Below, piece after piece: positions 31,092 through 43,133 of a DNA stretch of 64,000 bases. The position numbers and the translations under genes were made by a program. How positions within the stretch are numbered: the first letter of the stretch is position 1; every line of letters starts with the position of its first letter. Below the pieces are notes generated by a model. The model searched no databases. It saw nothing but the letters and a program-made list of their open reading frames with translations, and had not been told where the DNA came from. The stretch comes from Paraphoma chrysanthemicola (lineage: Eukaryota > Ascomycota > Dothideomycetes > Pleosporales > Phaeosphaeriaceae), in the NCBI GenBank assembly GCA_020744225.1, contig JAGMWG010000021.1:806001-870000 (forward strand), read 5' to 3'.

Positions 31092-31853
31092 ATGGCACGT
31101 AACTCTGAGAAAGCGCATTCCATGCTCTTTCGCTTCCGCGCAGCGCAAGCCGCGGAAGCTGGCATAATCGACATTTCGCGCATGCGGCGGCCCAAACTCA
31201 TCACTTCCGTGACTTCAATACCGGTCTGCGAGAAATGGCGCGGCCAAGTGCTCAAAGAGATCTCGCGCAAGGTCACAAAGATCCAGGACGAGGCGCTCTC
31301 AGACTATCAGATCCGCGATCTCAACGACGAAATCAACAAGCTCATGCGCGAGAAACACATGTGGGAAAGCCAGATACGGAATCTCGGGGGGCCGAATTAC
31401 ATGCGTGGTGGTAGGGTGCTGGATGAGGATGGCAAAGAGGTGCCAGGAGGTGGGAAGGGGTACAGGTATTTTGGCCGCGCGAAGGAATTGCCCGGTGTCA
31501 AGGAGCTGTTTGAGCGACAGGCAAGACCAGAAGACGATGCGGGGATTCAGAAGGGCAGGGAGAAGAGGTCTGAGTTGAGACAAAGGGTGGACGCGGGATA
31601 CTACGGGTATAATCTGGACGAAGAGGATGGGACGTTGTTGGCATACGAGAAGGCAAAGGAGAAGGAGGCATGGGATAATTTCATGCTTCTTGGGGATGAG
31701 CTGGGCGAGAAGCCGGCGAAGGCAAAGGAGTGGATCGAATTACCGGGAGATGCTGGTGATGGGATTAGGTGGAGGGTGCCGACGCTGGAGGAGGTCAATG
31801 ATGAGCTGGTGGAGAGGCGGAGACGAAAATTGCTGGAGAAGTTGGGAGAGTAG
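31092..31853 (+). CDS. isy1: Pre-mRNA splicing factor Isy1 (NineTeen complex)
   Basis: NTC-associated factor that stabilises the catalytic spliceosome after branching. Single exon, 253 residues, normal for the family. The conserved N-terminus MARNSEKAHSMLFRFRAAQ is nearly diagnostic and fixes the start. It is followed by basic ISRMRRPKLITSV, ISRKVTKIQDEALSDYQIRDLNDEINKL and an RNLGGPNY motif. The C-terminal half is charged and helical, ending in an Arg/Lys-rich segment (ERRRRKLLEKLGE). The gene is convergent with NIP7. Confidence 0.95.
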   Translation: MARNSEKAHSMLFRFRAAQAAEAGIIDISRMRRPKLITSVTSIPVCEKWRGQVLKEISRKVTKIQDEALSDYQIRDLNDEINKLMREKHMWESQIRNLGGPNYMRGGRVLDEDGKEVPGGGKGYRYFGRAKELPGVKELFERQARPEDDAGIQKGREKRSELRQRVDAGYYGYNLDEEDGTLLAYEKAKEKEAWDNFMLLGDELGEKPAKAKEWIELPGDAGDGIRWRVPTLEEVNDELVERRRRKLLEKLGE

Positions 31854-32308
31854 GATGGTGGCCGATGCGACGTCGCAGAAGCGCTGTAGCGTGTATTATT
31901 AGGGAGGGAGGAACAAGATTGATACCCGAGTCGAGTGGGTGGAGCATCGACACTTGTACATCAACAGAGGGCAAGAGGAGGGAGTTTCAGACTCTATCGG
32001 CAAACTGCATTTGTCCTTCAATCGTGGACAAATGAGAAGTACAGGCATATGCACCATTCTTGAACATGATCGCGCATCTTGAGTGTGCCTCATTTGAACC
32101 TGAGCTTGAATTGATGTTGGGTATCATTTCTTCGTTCGTCTCTTCCCCGTGAGCTGATGTTCTTGCCGCCAATCTGTTCATTCCATGCAGTTCCCCAAAT
32201 CCACGAAGCACACCTCTCCGGTCAAGACCCATACTGCTCTTCTCGCTTGCCTTTTGTTCTACAGTCCGCAAACTAAACTGCCCATCGCTGCGATCATCCT
32301 GGTCACCC
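31854..32308. other. Convergent 3' region between ISY1 and NIP7
   Basis: 455 bp between two facing stop codons; terminators expected. Minus-strand frames of 64-94 codons show no protein features. Confidence 0.4.
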
Positions 32309-32927
32309 TCAAGTCGTGAACAACGTATTCTCCTCCCTCAAGTACTCCCCAATGTCCGCCTGTCTAAACGTCACAACACCCGTCGGATCCAGCTTCCTCG
32401 CCTCGGCCGTACTCCTCGCACTCACGCCAAACCCCAGCGGCGTATCATTCATGCTCAGCACCACAACGCCCTGATGTTCCGGGCAATCCTCGCTCCATCT
32501 TCCCACATGCGCTTTTAGCACATTGCCTCCGTACAAGAAGGGCATTTCGCCATTCGCCTTGACCCAGACCTTGTAGCGCGCGTGCGGCGCGATGACGCTC
32601 AGCGCGGTGATGTGCAGGCGGAATTTGCCTGTCTTGGTAAATTTGCCGAGACACAGACCGAGCGAGAGGAGGTTGTCGCGTGCGACCGAGGTGGCGAGAT
32701 TGGCGAGGGATTCGCGGACGTAGTAGACTCTTGAGCCCTGGAGAGTTGTAAGTATAGAGCTGGGTTATGGCATTGTGATGGCGCAAGTGGAAACGTACTT
32801 GGACTCGAAAGACGTTGCGATCTGAGCCGCCTGAAGGGTCGGCGATGAGGTTGGATATGCCTTTTCCGCAGTATGTCGCGAGCTTTTCGAAGAGGACTTT
32901 CGTCTCGGGTTCTGTGAGGGGCCGCAT
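32309..32927 (-). CDS. nip7: 60S ribosome biogenesis factor Nip7 (PUA domain)
   Basis: Nucleolar protein needed for 27S pre-rRNA processing and 60S maturation. Exons 32799-32927 and 32309-32737, with a 61-bp intron in phase 0, give 185 residues (family about 180). The N-terminus MRPLTEPETKVLFEKLATY is characteristic. The N-terminal alpha/beta domain includes VYYVRESL and GKFTKTGKFRLHITAL. The C-terminal PUA RNA-binding domain (about 98-175) has YKVWVKANGEMPFLYGG and GVVVLSMNDTPLGFGVSA. It diverges from NOC3 with only 170 bp between start codons. Confidence 0.95.
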
Positions 32928-33097
32928 CTTGTGTGTGTATGTGGTGATGTGCGATGTGGAGTTGTGCAATTGCTGTCGAGGTCTTTGGGAACTTTTCTGA
33001 CGCTAGTGGTATCGATAAGGGTGCAGGCCAAAATTTCGGCGCTGGACAACTCGCAGCACCAACACCTCCCACACCAAGAATCTAGACTATTGCCGCC
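32928..33097. promoter_or_regulatory. Bidirectional promoter of NIP7 and NOC3
   Basis: 170 bp separate the start codons of two genes for 60S ribosome assembly. Such compact head-to-head pairs are often co-regulated. A TG-rich run (gtgtgtgtatgtgg, about 32931-32944) flanks the NIP7 start. No TATA box seen. Confidence 0.55.
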
Positions 33098-35134
33098 ATG
33101 TCTCGAGAACACGCAGCGAAGAGAAGACGGTTGTCGCCGCCAGAAGACGGCGCGTATCCCATAACGAAGAAGCAAAGTCATAAAGAGAGCTTCCTGAACA
33201 ATGCTGCGAAGTGGGACCTCGAGCAGGATTACGAGAATCGGCCGCGCAAACTGAACAAGAAGAAGGAGAATAAGAGATTGCCAGTGAGGACTGTGGAAGG
33301 TTGGGTTGCTCCGGCGCCCGCGGCGGAGGAGGTGAAAAGCGAAGACTCGGACAGCTTTTTGGGATCCGGAGATGAAGACGGAAAAGAGGAAGAGGCGCCC
33401 GTGGAGGAGGAAAAGCCCAAGATCCCCGCACGGCAGCAAATAATTGAAGCGAAAGAGGAGCTGGCGCGTATAGCGAGTCTCGTCAACGAGGACCCGGAAG
33501 AGCACATACACGCATTGAAGACCCTAGCCGCGCTCGCAGAGTCGGAGAACACGACAGTCAAGAAGCTGGCATTGGCGACACAGGTGGCTATCTTCAAGGA
33601 CCTCATTCCAGGGTACAGAATACGCCCGCTCTCGGAAGAAGCCATGGGCGAGAAAATCTCAAAGGATGTCAAGAAACTGCGCACGTTCGAGCAGAGACTT
33701 GTCACTGGATACCAGGCATACGTGGATCATCTGGCAAAGCTGGCGAAGTCTAGCGGATCGAAGAATGAGCAGACCGCCGGTGTGGCTTCGGTCGCCGTCA
33801 GCTGTGCATGCAATTTGATTGTGGCAGTGCCGCACTTCAACTTCCGTGGAGAGCTGTTGAAGATTCTCATTGGCAAGCTGAGCACAAGACGCGTAAACGC
33901 GGATTTTGTGCGGTGCAGAGAATCGTTGGAGAAGTTGTTCGAGAGTGACGAAGACGGCAATGCGTCGCTGGAAGCAGTCACTATGTTGACGAAGATGATG
34001 AAGGGAAAGAACTATCATTTCGACGAAAGCGTACTCAACACCTTCTTGCACTTGCGGCTACTCTCCGAGTTCGCACACAAGGCGTCGTACAACTCCGTCG
34101 ACAAGGACGAAGACCAATTCAATGGAAAGAGATTGAAGCAGAAGCGCGAGTTCCGTACGAAAAGGCTACGGAAAGACTTGAAAGAAAAGAAGGCTATCGA
34201 GAAGGAGTTCAAGGAGGCGGATGCTGCTGTCAGCCACGAAGAGCGTGACAGGATGCAGGCCGAGACGCTGAAGATGGTCTTTGTGGCCTACTTCCGTATC
34301 CTGAAGGCGCGCTCGCCCAGGCTTATGGGTGCTGTACTGGAAGGACTTGCGCGGTATGCGCACCTCATCAACCAAGACTTCTTCGGCGACATTCTTGAAG
34401 CGCTTCGCGATATCATTACCACTGCAGAAGTGTCCGCGGCCGCAGCAGTATCCGATGACGAGGACACAGGAGACGAGGACGAAGATGATGATGAAATTCC
34501 TGAACGCAACCTCACGCGCGAGTCACTTCTCTGTGTCATCACAGCGTTTGCTCTTTTGGAAGGCCAGGATGGCACGAAAACTGCCTCGACATTGAAGCTG
34601 GACCTCAGCTTCTTCATCACCCATCTCTACCGCACATTGCATCCTGTCTCCTTGAACACCGACATCGAACTGAGCTCGAAGTCACTGCACCTGCCGGATC
34701 CGAATGCTGCTGAGAGCCACATTCCAACCAACAAAATCAACGTCCAAACCACCATTGTCCTCCTCATCCGCTCCCTCTCCTCGGTCCTCCTCCCCGCTAC
34801 AGCACTCCGCGCAGTCCCGCCCCTACGCGTCGCAGCATTCGCTAAGCAACTCATGACCATCTCGCTCCACCTACCCGAGAAGTCATGCACAGCGATGCTC
34901 GGCTTGTTGAACAGGATTACGCGAAGTCACGGCAAGAAAGTTGCGCCGCTATGGAACACGGAGGAACGACGAGGCGATGGCATCTTCGACGCGCTGAAGG
35001 GCGAGGTTGAGGGAAGCAATGCGTTTGCAGGGACGGTGTGGGAGGGAGAGATATTGAAGAGGCATTTTGCGCCGAGTGTGAGGGAGGCGGTGCAGGGTGT
35101 TGAGAGGAATGTTAGGGAGGCTATGAAGGGCTGA
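33098..35134 (+). CDS. noc3: Nucleolar complex protein Noc3
   Basis: Works with Noc2 in nuclear export and maturation of pre-60S particles, and has been linked in yeast to pre-replication complexes. Single exon, 678 residues. The N-terminus is basic (SREHAAKRRRLSPPE), with KWDLEQDYENRPRKL and an acidic stretch near 78-105. The Noc3 domain follows (ARQQIIEAKEELARIASLVNEDPEEH, LATQVAIFKDLIPGYRIRPL). The C-terminal CBF/Mak21-type helical-repeat domain covers about 290-660. An acidic insert (DEDTGDEDEDDDEIPE) sits near 455-470. The start is the first ATG, context gccATGt. Confidence 0.94.
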   Translation: MSREHAAKRRRLSPPEDGAYPITKKQSHKESFLNNAAKWDLEQDYENRPRKLNKKKENKRLPVRTVEGWVAPAPAAEEVKSEDSDSFLGSGDEDGKEEEAPVEEEKPKIPARQQIIEAKEELARIASLVNEDPEEHIHALKTLAALAESENTTVKKLALATQVAIFKDLIPGYRIRPLSEEAMGEKISKDVKKLRTFEQRLVTGYQAYVDHLAKLAKSSGSKNEQTAGVASVAVSCACNLIVAVPHFNFRGELLKILIGKLSTRRVNADFVRCRESLEKLFESDEDGNASLEAVTMLTKMMKGKNYHFDESVLNTFLHLRLLSEFAHKASYNSVDKDEDQFNGKRLKQKREFRTKRLRKDLKEKKAIEKEFKEADAAVSHEERDRMQAETLKMVFVAYFRILKARSPRLMGAVLEGLARYAHLINQDFFGDILEALRDIITTAEVSAAAAVSDDEDTGDEDEDDDEIPERNLTRESLLCVITAFALLEGQDGTKTASTLKLDLSFFITHLYRTLHPVSLNTDIELSSKSLHLPDPNAAESHIPTNKINVQTTIVLLIRSLSSVLLPATALRAVPPLRVAAFAKQLMTISLHLPEKSCTAMLGLLNRITRSHGKKVAPLWNTEERRGDGIFDALKGEVEGSNAFAGTVWEGEILKRHFAPSVREAVQGVERNVREAMKG

Positions 35135-35614
35135 TGGGATGTGTTGAGATGCCTGTGGGAGACTACTTGCGGATAATGAGAGTAGTATGAGAATATGACG
35201 ATCAACTGATGTGGTGCATTATGGAGGCTGTGTGACTTGTCTTGATAGTTTGATTTGACTTGTCGAATGGTCGTCGCCAACTCCCATCGACCACCTCATG
35301 TGATATAGACTCGTCCTCCGAGTGCCTATGTATTTATCGCGCCGACCTCGTTTGGAGGCCAAAGTTTATCGTCTCGTCACATAGATCACCTGTCGTCGCG
35401 TTGCTCTCGCGTCCGACTTGTCGCCGTGATCATCGTCCCCCACCATCGAGCCAATCTTTGTGTGCGGAGGTCCCGCTCTCCGATCTGGCCTGGCATAGCA
35501 TAAAACGCCTTCTGCATCATCGCGTCTTGTCTTCAAATTATTTGAACGCGCGTTTTGCAGTCTTGACAACTTTGATCGTTTTACTCCAAATCTTGCAATC
35601 TTGAAACAACAGAC
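35135..35614. other. Intergenic region between NOC3 and the large conserved protein gene
   Basis: 480 bp including the NOC3 terminator and the promoter of the next gene. TC-rich near 35540-35600. No gene seen. Confidence 0.4.
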
Positions 35615-38600
35615 ATGGCTCCAATCTGTCGTGCGCGGCTGCTTTCCGATCTGAGTGGTCAGACGGCGTGCGACAAGGAAGCTACGAGTGCGGATGGGAG
35701 GCTCTGCGCTTTCCACTCAAGGCAGTGCCAAGGTGGGTCTTGCAGTTCTCTTCATAATCAGGTTGGTGACATTTTGAAGCTCTCTATCGTGGATACAAAA
35801 AGCGCAATGCGGAGCTCGACACGCAGAAGCCGCCAGCGTACCTTACCAGCAAGAAGATCTCCATAGCTGTGCTCGACTTCAATGACATCGAAGAAGAGGC
35901 GGCTCTGCGTCAAGTTCACGACTACATTTTCCACAGGTACAATCTTCTCGATCGAGTTATTCGAGCTCGCAAGCTGCATCACAGCCATTTCTACGCCATC
36001 GACAACGACTATGGCCATGAAAAGTACCTGGATAGGTTGCAGAACGAGCGCTATGTTATGGTGAAAGGCCTTGAAAAGCTCGGTAAACGAGCTGCGGCGC
36101 TCATGCACCAGAAGAAGCAGTGGTATGACTGGGTGAAGAAAGCCCAGGAGGAAGAGGAGAAGCATGGCGAGACCGAGAGTAAGAAGGTCAAGCTTGAATC
36201 GCTCTTGTTCAGGCGCCATCAAAAGGAGATTATGCGTCATCAGCGGGAAGCGAAGTCCAAGGAAGACAAGAAGCGAGAAGAGGAGTTCCTCAATCAGGTC
36301 TACACTCAGCGTCTTTCTGAGATGTCTGAAGAAGAGCAAGACGAGTGGGATCCGATTCAGGATGTTTATGGATTCGAGAAGGACAATTACATCGACCTGA
36401 TCAAGTTCTTCTTGATGCTCGAGGATCGCGAGCAGTCTAGCGACGACGAAACCATGCCTGAATTGGCTGACACAGATGGTGCCGGGGCTTCTACTTCTGT
36501 GGACAAGGTGCTCTCGAAGAGTGCGAAGAAAAGGGCCAGGAAGGCCAATGCCGAAGTGAAGAAGCTGGACGACCCTTCCCTTCAAACGGCCGAGGGTAGA
36601 GGACCCAATGTCATCGAGATGGAGACGAAGCAGCAGATGCGCGATCGTCTCCGGAAGCCTATCAAGTTCGAGCGTCCGATGGGCTGGTATTTTCAAGGAA
36701 ACGGGCCTGCTGGAAGTAATGCTACCACCGCTGTGCTTCCCGACGATGAGATTGAGCAGCTTCTGGACGAGGTTGCTGAGATCAAGAATTTCCTGTTTTG
36801 CCGATTGCTCCTTTCGCAGGCTATGCTGCTGCCCATTGCTCTCGAGACTGACAGCATCGACGATTTCTTAAACCACGGTGAAGTGACACGCGAGCATCTG
36901 AGGGATCTCTGCTTGAAGCTCGAGCGGCCTGGCCTTCAGGACGTTCGAGATGCCTGCGCCGACTTTATTCGTGAGCGAGACGGAGCCGATGAGGAAGATG
37001 CGAAAGCTGCACCTGATTACGGTGACGATGAAGATGACGAGAGCAATATCCCGAGGAAGCACAGACTCGTCCCTAAGCACCGAGACGAGCTGCCAGACAA
37101 GTATCAAACCAAGCGAGAGAAGGCTGCTAAGAAAGCAAAGAAGAAAGACCCTGAGCTGTTCGATAGTGAGGATGGTGTCCTGGACTTTGGCACAGTCACC
37201 GACGAGAGTAACTATTCTCGCAAGCGGATGCGAATCAAGGTGTGCGGCCGATACATGTACAACTACCCGAGCGAGAAGGCTCTGAACCGTGGCGGATGGT
37301 TTCACTTCTCTGTCATTGCCAAGGATTCCGACTTGTTCGATGCAGTGGAACTTGCACGGAACTGGAACGAATTCTTCGAGCTCAACATTCTTTGTTTATA
37401 CCACTACTTCCCTGCGCCAAAGTGGACGCGCTTTGTCGGCGACCTCCCACGCCAGCAGCTTCTTCAGCTCGGATTCATCCCCTACTTTAATGGCGACAAA
37501 GCAGACAAGGTAACACACCACTTTCAGACTGGTAGTAGAGGAATGGCCCGTCGCTCGCACGAGGTCATTGAGATGAGGAACTTTATCTGCGGGCACATCA
37601 AACGCGACGATCCGGTTAGCCGTCGCTTCATCCAGTATCTCTCAAACGAGACGTGGGAGATTCGTGCTCTGGTGCGTGATCGCAAGACTGGTCGTATCGT
37701 CGTTTCGCCGCCTAAGTCAGAGCTTTGGCTGTTGCGTGAGAAGAGTGGTTGGGGAAGAGCTACACGCAACGAGTTCAACATCATCGGCAGGATTGGACCT
37801 GAGTTCTTCGAGCAGATGGTAAGTCTACCACGAAAAGATATGTTGATTCTACTAATGCAATCTGCTGTAGGATCGCACCCGCAAGTGGCGTTTCGGCTTC
37901 GACGAGTATTACGATGTCTATGTTTGGGACGCGACCCCTGGACGTTCATACTTCATTCTTCAAAGGAAGCTGGAGGAGGTGAGCACAACACCGAAAGGGC
38001 TACTGAGTTGACACTGACCACAATAGATCCTCACTCGTGCCCTACGCGTACATGACATCAAGGATATGTTCTCTGCGACTCGTCACATCCTTCAGACTAT
38101 CACGCGAGATCCCGAAACGGAACGCGTCCGCAGCATCAAACCTGGCGAAGAAGTCACAAACATGTGGGACAGCCTGGACAAGACAGCAAAATCATTCAGC
38201 TGGTCTCCAGGGGACACGTCAGACATGGATGAAGGCTTCGACCCTAGCTATGCTTACACTGAGGCAGACGAACTCGAAGATGCCTTGCTGTTCCCACTCG
38301 AAGCTAGTGGAGAGATGGCTGATAACCTCTTCCGCAACGACCGCAGTGCGATGGAGATCTTCGAAAAGGAAACCATCGATGTTCGCAAATTTGCAGCCGA
38401 TCTGGATACCGATGACGAGCCCACAGACTCTGAAGCAGACTTTGATGATGATTCTGATCCCGACAAAAAGTACGACTCAGAGGCCCTGGATGAACTCGAA
38501 GATGACGACGAAGACCCAGACTGGGAATCCGAGGAAGACTCGTCCGACGAGTTTGGTGACGGCGGATTCATCACTGCTGAAGAGCAGGACGCCATCGATG

Positions 38601-40081
38601 ACAGCGTGACGATCCTGACAGACCGCATGAAGAGAGCCCGGGGCTTTGAGCCTGACTACTTTCTGCCTATCATACGCGACCCGTCGAGCGCGCGAGATAT
38701 CCCTGACTTAATCAAGAACGATCCCACGAATCTGATGCATGCGCTGCGAAATGCTCTTAGGTGTCTGCAGGAATACGATGATAGCGATATGGGGATGGAG
38801 AGAGACTTTCTTCGCCAGCAAGTACAGAAGCATGCATTGAAAGGGAACCCAAGACTGACTCCTAATAGTGTCGATCGCCAAAAGAGCAAAGGTTTGTTGC
38901 ACGAATGATTGTTTTGTGCGATTCTCTCTAATACAGCATAGTTTTCAAGAATAGCTGGCATCAAGCAGATCAGGAGCCGGGCGCTATGGGAAGATACGCC
39001 GAAATAATGTTCATGATATCTTCCATGGACGCCTTTTTGATGGGTAATGGCCTCAATGCCGGTCCCTTCGAGCTCTGCAAGTTCATGCAAATGGCCAGCC
39101 ACTTCCGTGAAGAGCGCCGTGTTGTCGATGACGCTTTCAAAGCATACGCTGCTATCGCTCTCTTCTTCGAGAGCAAGGCTTTCCTTGACCATGGAATCGG
39201 GAAACTCTTCACGGACTCCCAGCTCCTGGACCAGGGGGAGAGAGCAAAGCATGTTCCTGATCGCCGCACCCATCTGAGCAACAAGACTATGCCTGACGAG
39301 TTCTGGAAGGACTGGGATAAGCTTTTGAAGGACAATGATCGGAGCTCTTCTAGTTCAGTTGAGGACATATACCCTCTGGAATGGCGCAAGGCAATCCGAC
39401 CTATAGTGATACGCTGTAAGTCTGCCTCATGATTACTTGCTTTTGCAGGCTCTCTAATCAGCCACAGTGTTCCGAGCTGGCGTCATCTGCAGCTCCTACG
39501 GCGGGATCGCATCAGGTATCGCCACCGCGAAAGCTGAACCCAATCGCCCCATGGATCTCTATATCGACTACCGCATCGGCATTCCAGCCGCCCACATCAC
39601 ATCACATCTGAAAGACCCAACTCCCCTGGACCGCGACTTTATCATCAAGAAGTGCAAGTCCTTCCTAGAGTACAACACCTCTGCCAAGTTCGCCGTCATG
39701 CGCATATGGTCCGCCCCACACTTCTACCCGCTCATGCTGGGCATGGAAAAGCGACCCATGTGCGCGTTCCTCGACGACAGGGGGCGCTGCTGGGAGTTCA
39801 AGTTCATACCCAAGGACATGCCGTACTCGGAGTGGAGCGTGCATCAGCAACTGAGCCTGAGGCTGGAGCCTTACAAGAGAATGTTTGGGCAGCAGGTCAT
39901 TGTTGCGAAGGACTTGATGCTGGTGATGGGCAGAGACGAGAAGAATTTGAGGCAGTTGGCCGAGGGCGTGACCTGGGCGGTACAGACGAAGCCGTGGAGG
40001 CTGGAAATTGACTTCTGGAGGAGTTTTGTCAATGTGGATGTTAAGTTTCTGGAGGAACTGGATCGGCGGTGGTTGGACTAG
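35615..40081 (+). CDS. Large conserved fungal protein of unknown function
   Basis: I do not assign a function. Exons 35615-35732, 35780-37818, 37871-37978, 38027-38891, 38942-39415 and 39468-40081 give 1405 residues; five introns of 47-52 bp all keep phase. The N-terminus has a Cys/His-containing module (ICRARLLSDLSGQTACDKE ... LCAFHSRQC) that could bind zinc. Next come a long charged helical region (EEEEKHGETESKKVKLE, RHQREAKSKEDKKREEE), basic KKRARKAN and KREKAAKKAKKK stretches (possible nuclear signals), a folded part with GWFHFSVIAKD and HYFPAPKWTRFVGDLPRQQL, and an acidic run (about 860-930). The last 200 residues are folded and aromatic-rich. No transmembrane helix. Homologues in Pezizomycotina are expected from memory of similar N-termini but were not checked. 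Confidence 0.85.
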
Positions 40082-41233
40082 GAGATAGATGTAGACCAGG
40101 CTGCTATTTTCTTGGACAGTGGAAGGACAACCACCCTGCTCTTCTGGAGATTGCCTGCCTTGCTCTGCTGACTACCAGAAAGTGCATCTCACATGGCCAT
40201 GCAGCATCTGTCAGTATGATGTCCAGGATCCTGCGGGCTCACTCCTCGGTGCACGTGGAGAAATAGATAACATTGCAGATCGACTTGGGGGGGCGGATCC
40301 GGGTAGCCGTATCAGGCAACTCCACCCACTCAGAGGTGTCGCAGACGAACATGTGAACAGCAGTAGCGCGATGATGCGACCGTTGATACCGCATCCGGAA
40401 GGACTACAGCACACTAGCACGCGGGATGCTGAGTCGGTGAAGGCAGGCACTGCACATGGGCAGCTCTGGCGGGACAACTGATGCTCCCCCATCTGCAACT
40501 TTGTTTGGGGGTAGCCTGGATAGATGCGAGTGCTGCTAGAGTAGCAAAGACAACCTTGATACAATAGCCAAAAGGTCTTCAGTGTACTATAAGGGTTGTA
40601 CTGCAGACGTGTGCCTTTTCGAGGGCATTCAGGAGTGTCCCATCGGAGACATCAAGGTGCAGTACTGTACACTAGGAGCTCGTGAAGAAGTCGGCTCGGA
40701 AGGATTCTGGCGCTTCTAGAACCGTGCGACCATTAGCTATTGGTTAGCGGGATGCAACTGGCGGAGCAGCACAACGACCGCGAACGCGTGCCCCGCTGTG
40801 CTTGTGAGCACTCGGAGATCAGAGATTTCCTTAAGCAGTCTGGTCCTCCTCTGCGTCCTCTCGGTCAAAGTCACCGTTACGCCTTTGACTCCTCGACCGT
40901 GCCCTGTCCTGCGCCGCTCCGCCTGTCCGCGTGCCTGTGACACAAATCGCAAAGCCACAGTCCTGTGACTAGCCACCGGCCAATCGCACCGCATGCAGCC
41001 TTCTTATACGCCAGGTACGCAGCGTTCTCCACCTCCCGAAGCATCGTCGCTAGGAGCATGTGCGCGGGCACTATCCGCAAGCATGACTGCGACTGACACG
41101 CCCGCAGGTGCCGCGACGTATTCCTCCAACACTTCGCAAATAACGTGAGGCGCATTCCTGCTCGCGACTTGTCCGTGGGCGGAGCAAACCCGGCCGATCG
41201 CAGACGCTATCGTCAGAGAGAGCAGCACAGTCC
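40082..41233. other. 1.15-kb intergenic region
   Basis: No gene supported. Competing frames of 85-120 codons occur on both strands (for example 40119-40481 plus and 40211-40564 minus) without protein features. Should hold the terminator of the large gene and the promoter of the next one. Confidence 0.4.
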
Positions 41234-42751
41234 ATGCTCCTCCAACCAGACCCGGGCCTGGCCGAGGTACCAGGCTTCTCGCGCAAGCAATTGGATGCCT
41301 TGGCCCGCAGCGTCGAGCTGAGAAGGCAGCAGCTGGAGCATGACATCCAGGACTATATAAGGCACCGCCAGGACGATCTGCGCAGCTATGAGCAGGAGGT
41401 ATGATTGCCCGCCCGCCGACATCGCTGCATTCGTCTCTCGTCTGCTCCGAGGACCTGGACGCTGACCTGCGAGCAGTTGCTAGCGCACCATCGTTCGATG
41501 GCACGCGACGACGAGTCCGAGTCCGCGACCGCCGTTCGCAATGCGGAGAACATTGAACCGTCCTCTGCGTCGTCCGAGCAGAGTGCGCCGTTGCTGTCCG
41601 GCGCACAAAAACCCGAGCCGGAAGAAAAGGCTAAACGCACAAAACACTCGCGTGTGCAAAAGCGCGAAAAGGAGCTGTATGGCCTGGTAACGCCAGTCTT
41701 TCTGCCTCTATTGGATGCAAGGGATACTTCGCCGCAGCAAGAGAAAAAAACACCGACGCACAAGAGCACCGAGGCCGCTCCGGCCCCCGCAGACCGAGAG
41801 CACACGACACCCACGAGACATGCTGAGCGGACCAAAGAGCGCAAATCGAGGCGCGAACACACGGAAATGGACGACGGCGCTGCAGGAGAGGCGAGCAGGG
41901 ACACGACGGGCAGCGACTCGTCCAAGAAGTCGAAGCGCTCGACGGTGAAGAAGTCGTCGCTGCGGCAGCACAACACGTCGAGGTCGCGGCGGAAGCGAGT
42001 CAGTCTGGTAATTGATGGCCAGACGGTGCTCCCCGCAGACACTGTCGTGGAACACATGCCCACATCGCCCAGCAGCGAAGCGACGTCGGCCTCCAATTCG
42101 ACTGCGTCGCTTGACGACATGATAGATCCGCGACTCACAAGACACGACCCGCCCGCACACACCGAGCACCACGATGCGGTGCACCACAGTCTCCCACTCC
42201 CAATGTCCAACAACATGCATTCGCCGACGAAACCAATCACCGGAACACCAAGCTCGATGACCAACGAAGCCGCGAACTCGTCGCGGTCTCCAATAACGCC
42301 ACTCCTCACGTATAACCCTCCCTCAGCCGCCATCCACACGTTCCTCGACCCGTCGCCAGCACATAACACCAGTCTTCCCGCGACTGCGGGCCCCGAACCG
42401 ATCTTCGCAGATGATCCCATCCTGGACGAAGAGACCGAGGATCGATTCGACACATACGTTGGCGGTCTGCACGGCTCTGGTGTCGACGATGTAGATCAGG
42501 CGGGGTCATACGGCTACCCCAGCAGTCTGGGCGCTAGCTATCTCGAGAGCTACATGCAGAGCCGGCCACTGCGGGTCCGGATGGAGGCCGCTGACAAGGC
42601 GGGGCTGGACGAGCACGAAAAGAAGGAGATGTTGAAAGGCGACAAGAAGGAGGATGAGATGGATGTTGATCTTGATGTCGGAAATGTTAGGGAGGCGCAT
42701 GTGGACGCAGATGAAGATATGGATATCATGGGTGAAATGGAGGGGTTTTGA
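41234..42751 (+). CDS. Disordered hypothetical protein with N-terminal helical segment
   Basis: Function not recognised. Exons 41234-41398 and 41477-42751 (intron 78 bp) give 479 residues. Residues about 15-65 form an amphipathic helix (ELRRQQLEHDIQDYIRHRQ), probably a coiled coil. The remainder is mostly disordered: basic Ser-rich patches (KKSKRSTVKKSSLRQH, SRSRRKRVS) suggest nuclear location, then Ser/Thr/Pro-rich sequence, and an acidic C-terminus ending EDMDIMGEMEGF. A short ordered island RKRVSLVIDGQTVLPAD lies near residue 245. Without the first exon the protein would start in an unlikely place; the added exon supplies the only clearly helical part. Confidence 0.7.
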
Positions 42752-43133
42752 ATGTGTTGAATATGACCTGACAGGAGTTGGGTTGGACGTTGGATATACC
42801 CGCATTTCCTTGACGAAACGGATTTGAAGAGATGCTGCATGGATATGACATCTCGGGACCTGCAATGTGCGAGCTTGAATACTACGGTCAATGGCGTTGT
42901 GGGATTGAGTCGCTCGTTGCGATGGGTTGCTTCGGCATCGTTTCTGGTCACTTGTTCATGGGACTGCAAGTGTCTTTGTGTATAACCTGTACTATGTAAA
43001 TATGGGCGGTGTTCTGCTTGTCAAACTCAGCAAGTTTCAATATCCGAATTGAAGAAATTTCAAAGCAAAGCTAAATCGTTCTCACTTTGGCATGATAACC
43101 CGATCGCCAAAGTCAAGCCACTGGGTATCTCAC
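42752..43133. other. Convergent 3' region between hypothetical protein and hydrolase genes
   Basis: 382 bp between two facing gene ends. AT-richer around 42980-43080. No gene seen. Confidence 0.4.

Noticed and set aside
35758..36696. 312-codon minus-strand open frame.
   Set aside because: It is antisense to the large conserved gene; its Leu-rich composition is the mirror of Glu/Lys-rich coding sequence.
38656..39273. 205-codon minus-strand frame.
   Set aside because: Antisense across two exons and an intron of the large conserved gene; no domain and opposite to well-phased exons.
41386..42453. 355-codon minus-strand open frame.
   Set aside because: Antisense shadow of the disordered 479-residue protein; Ser/Cys/Arg-rich without domains.
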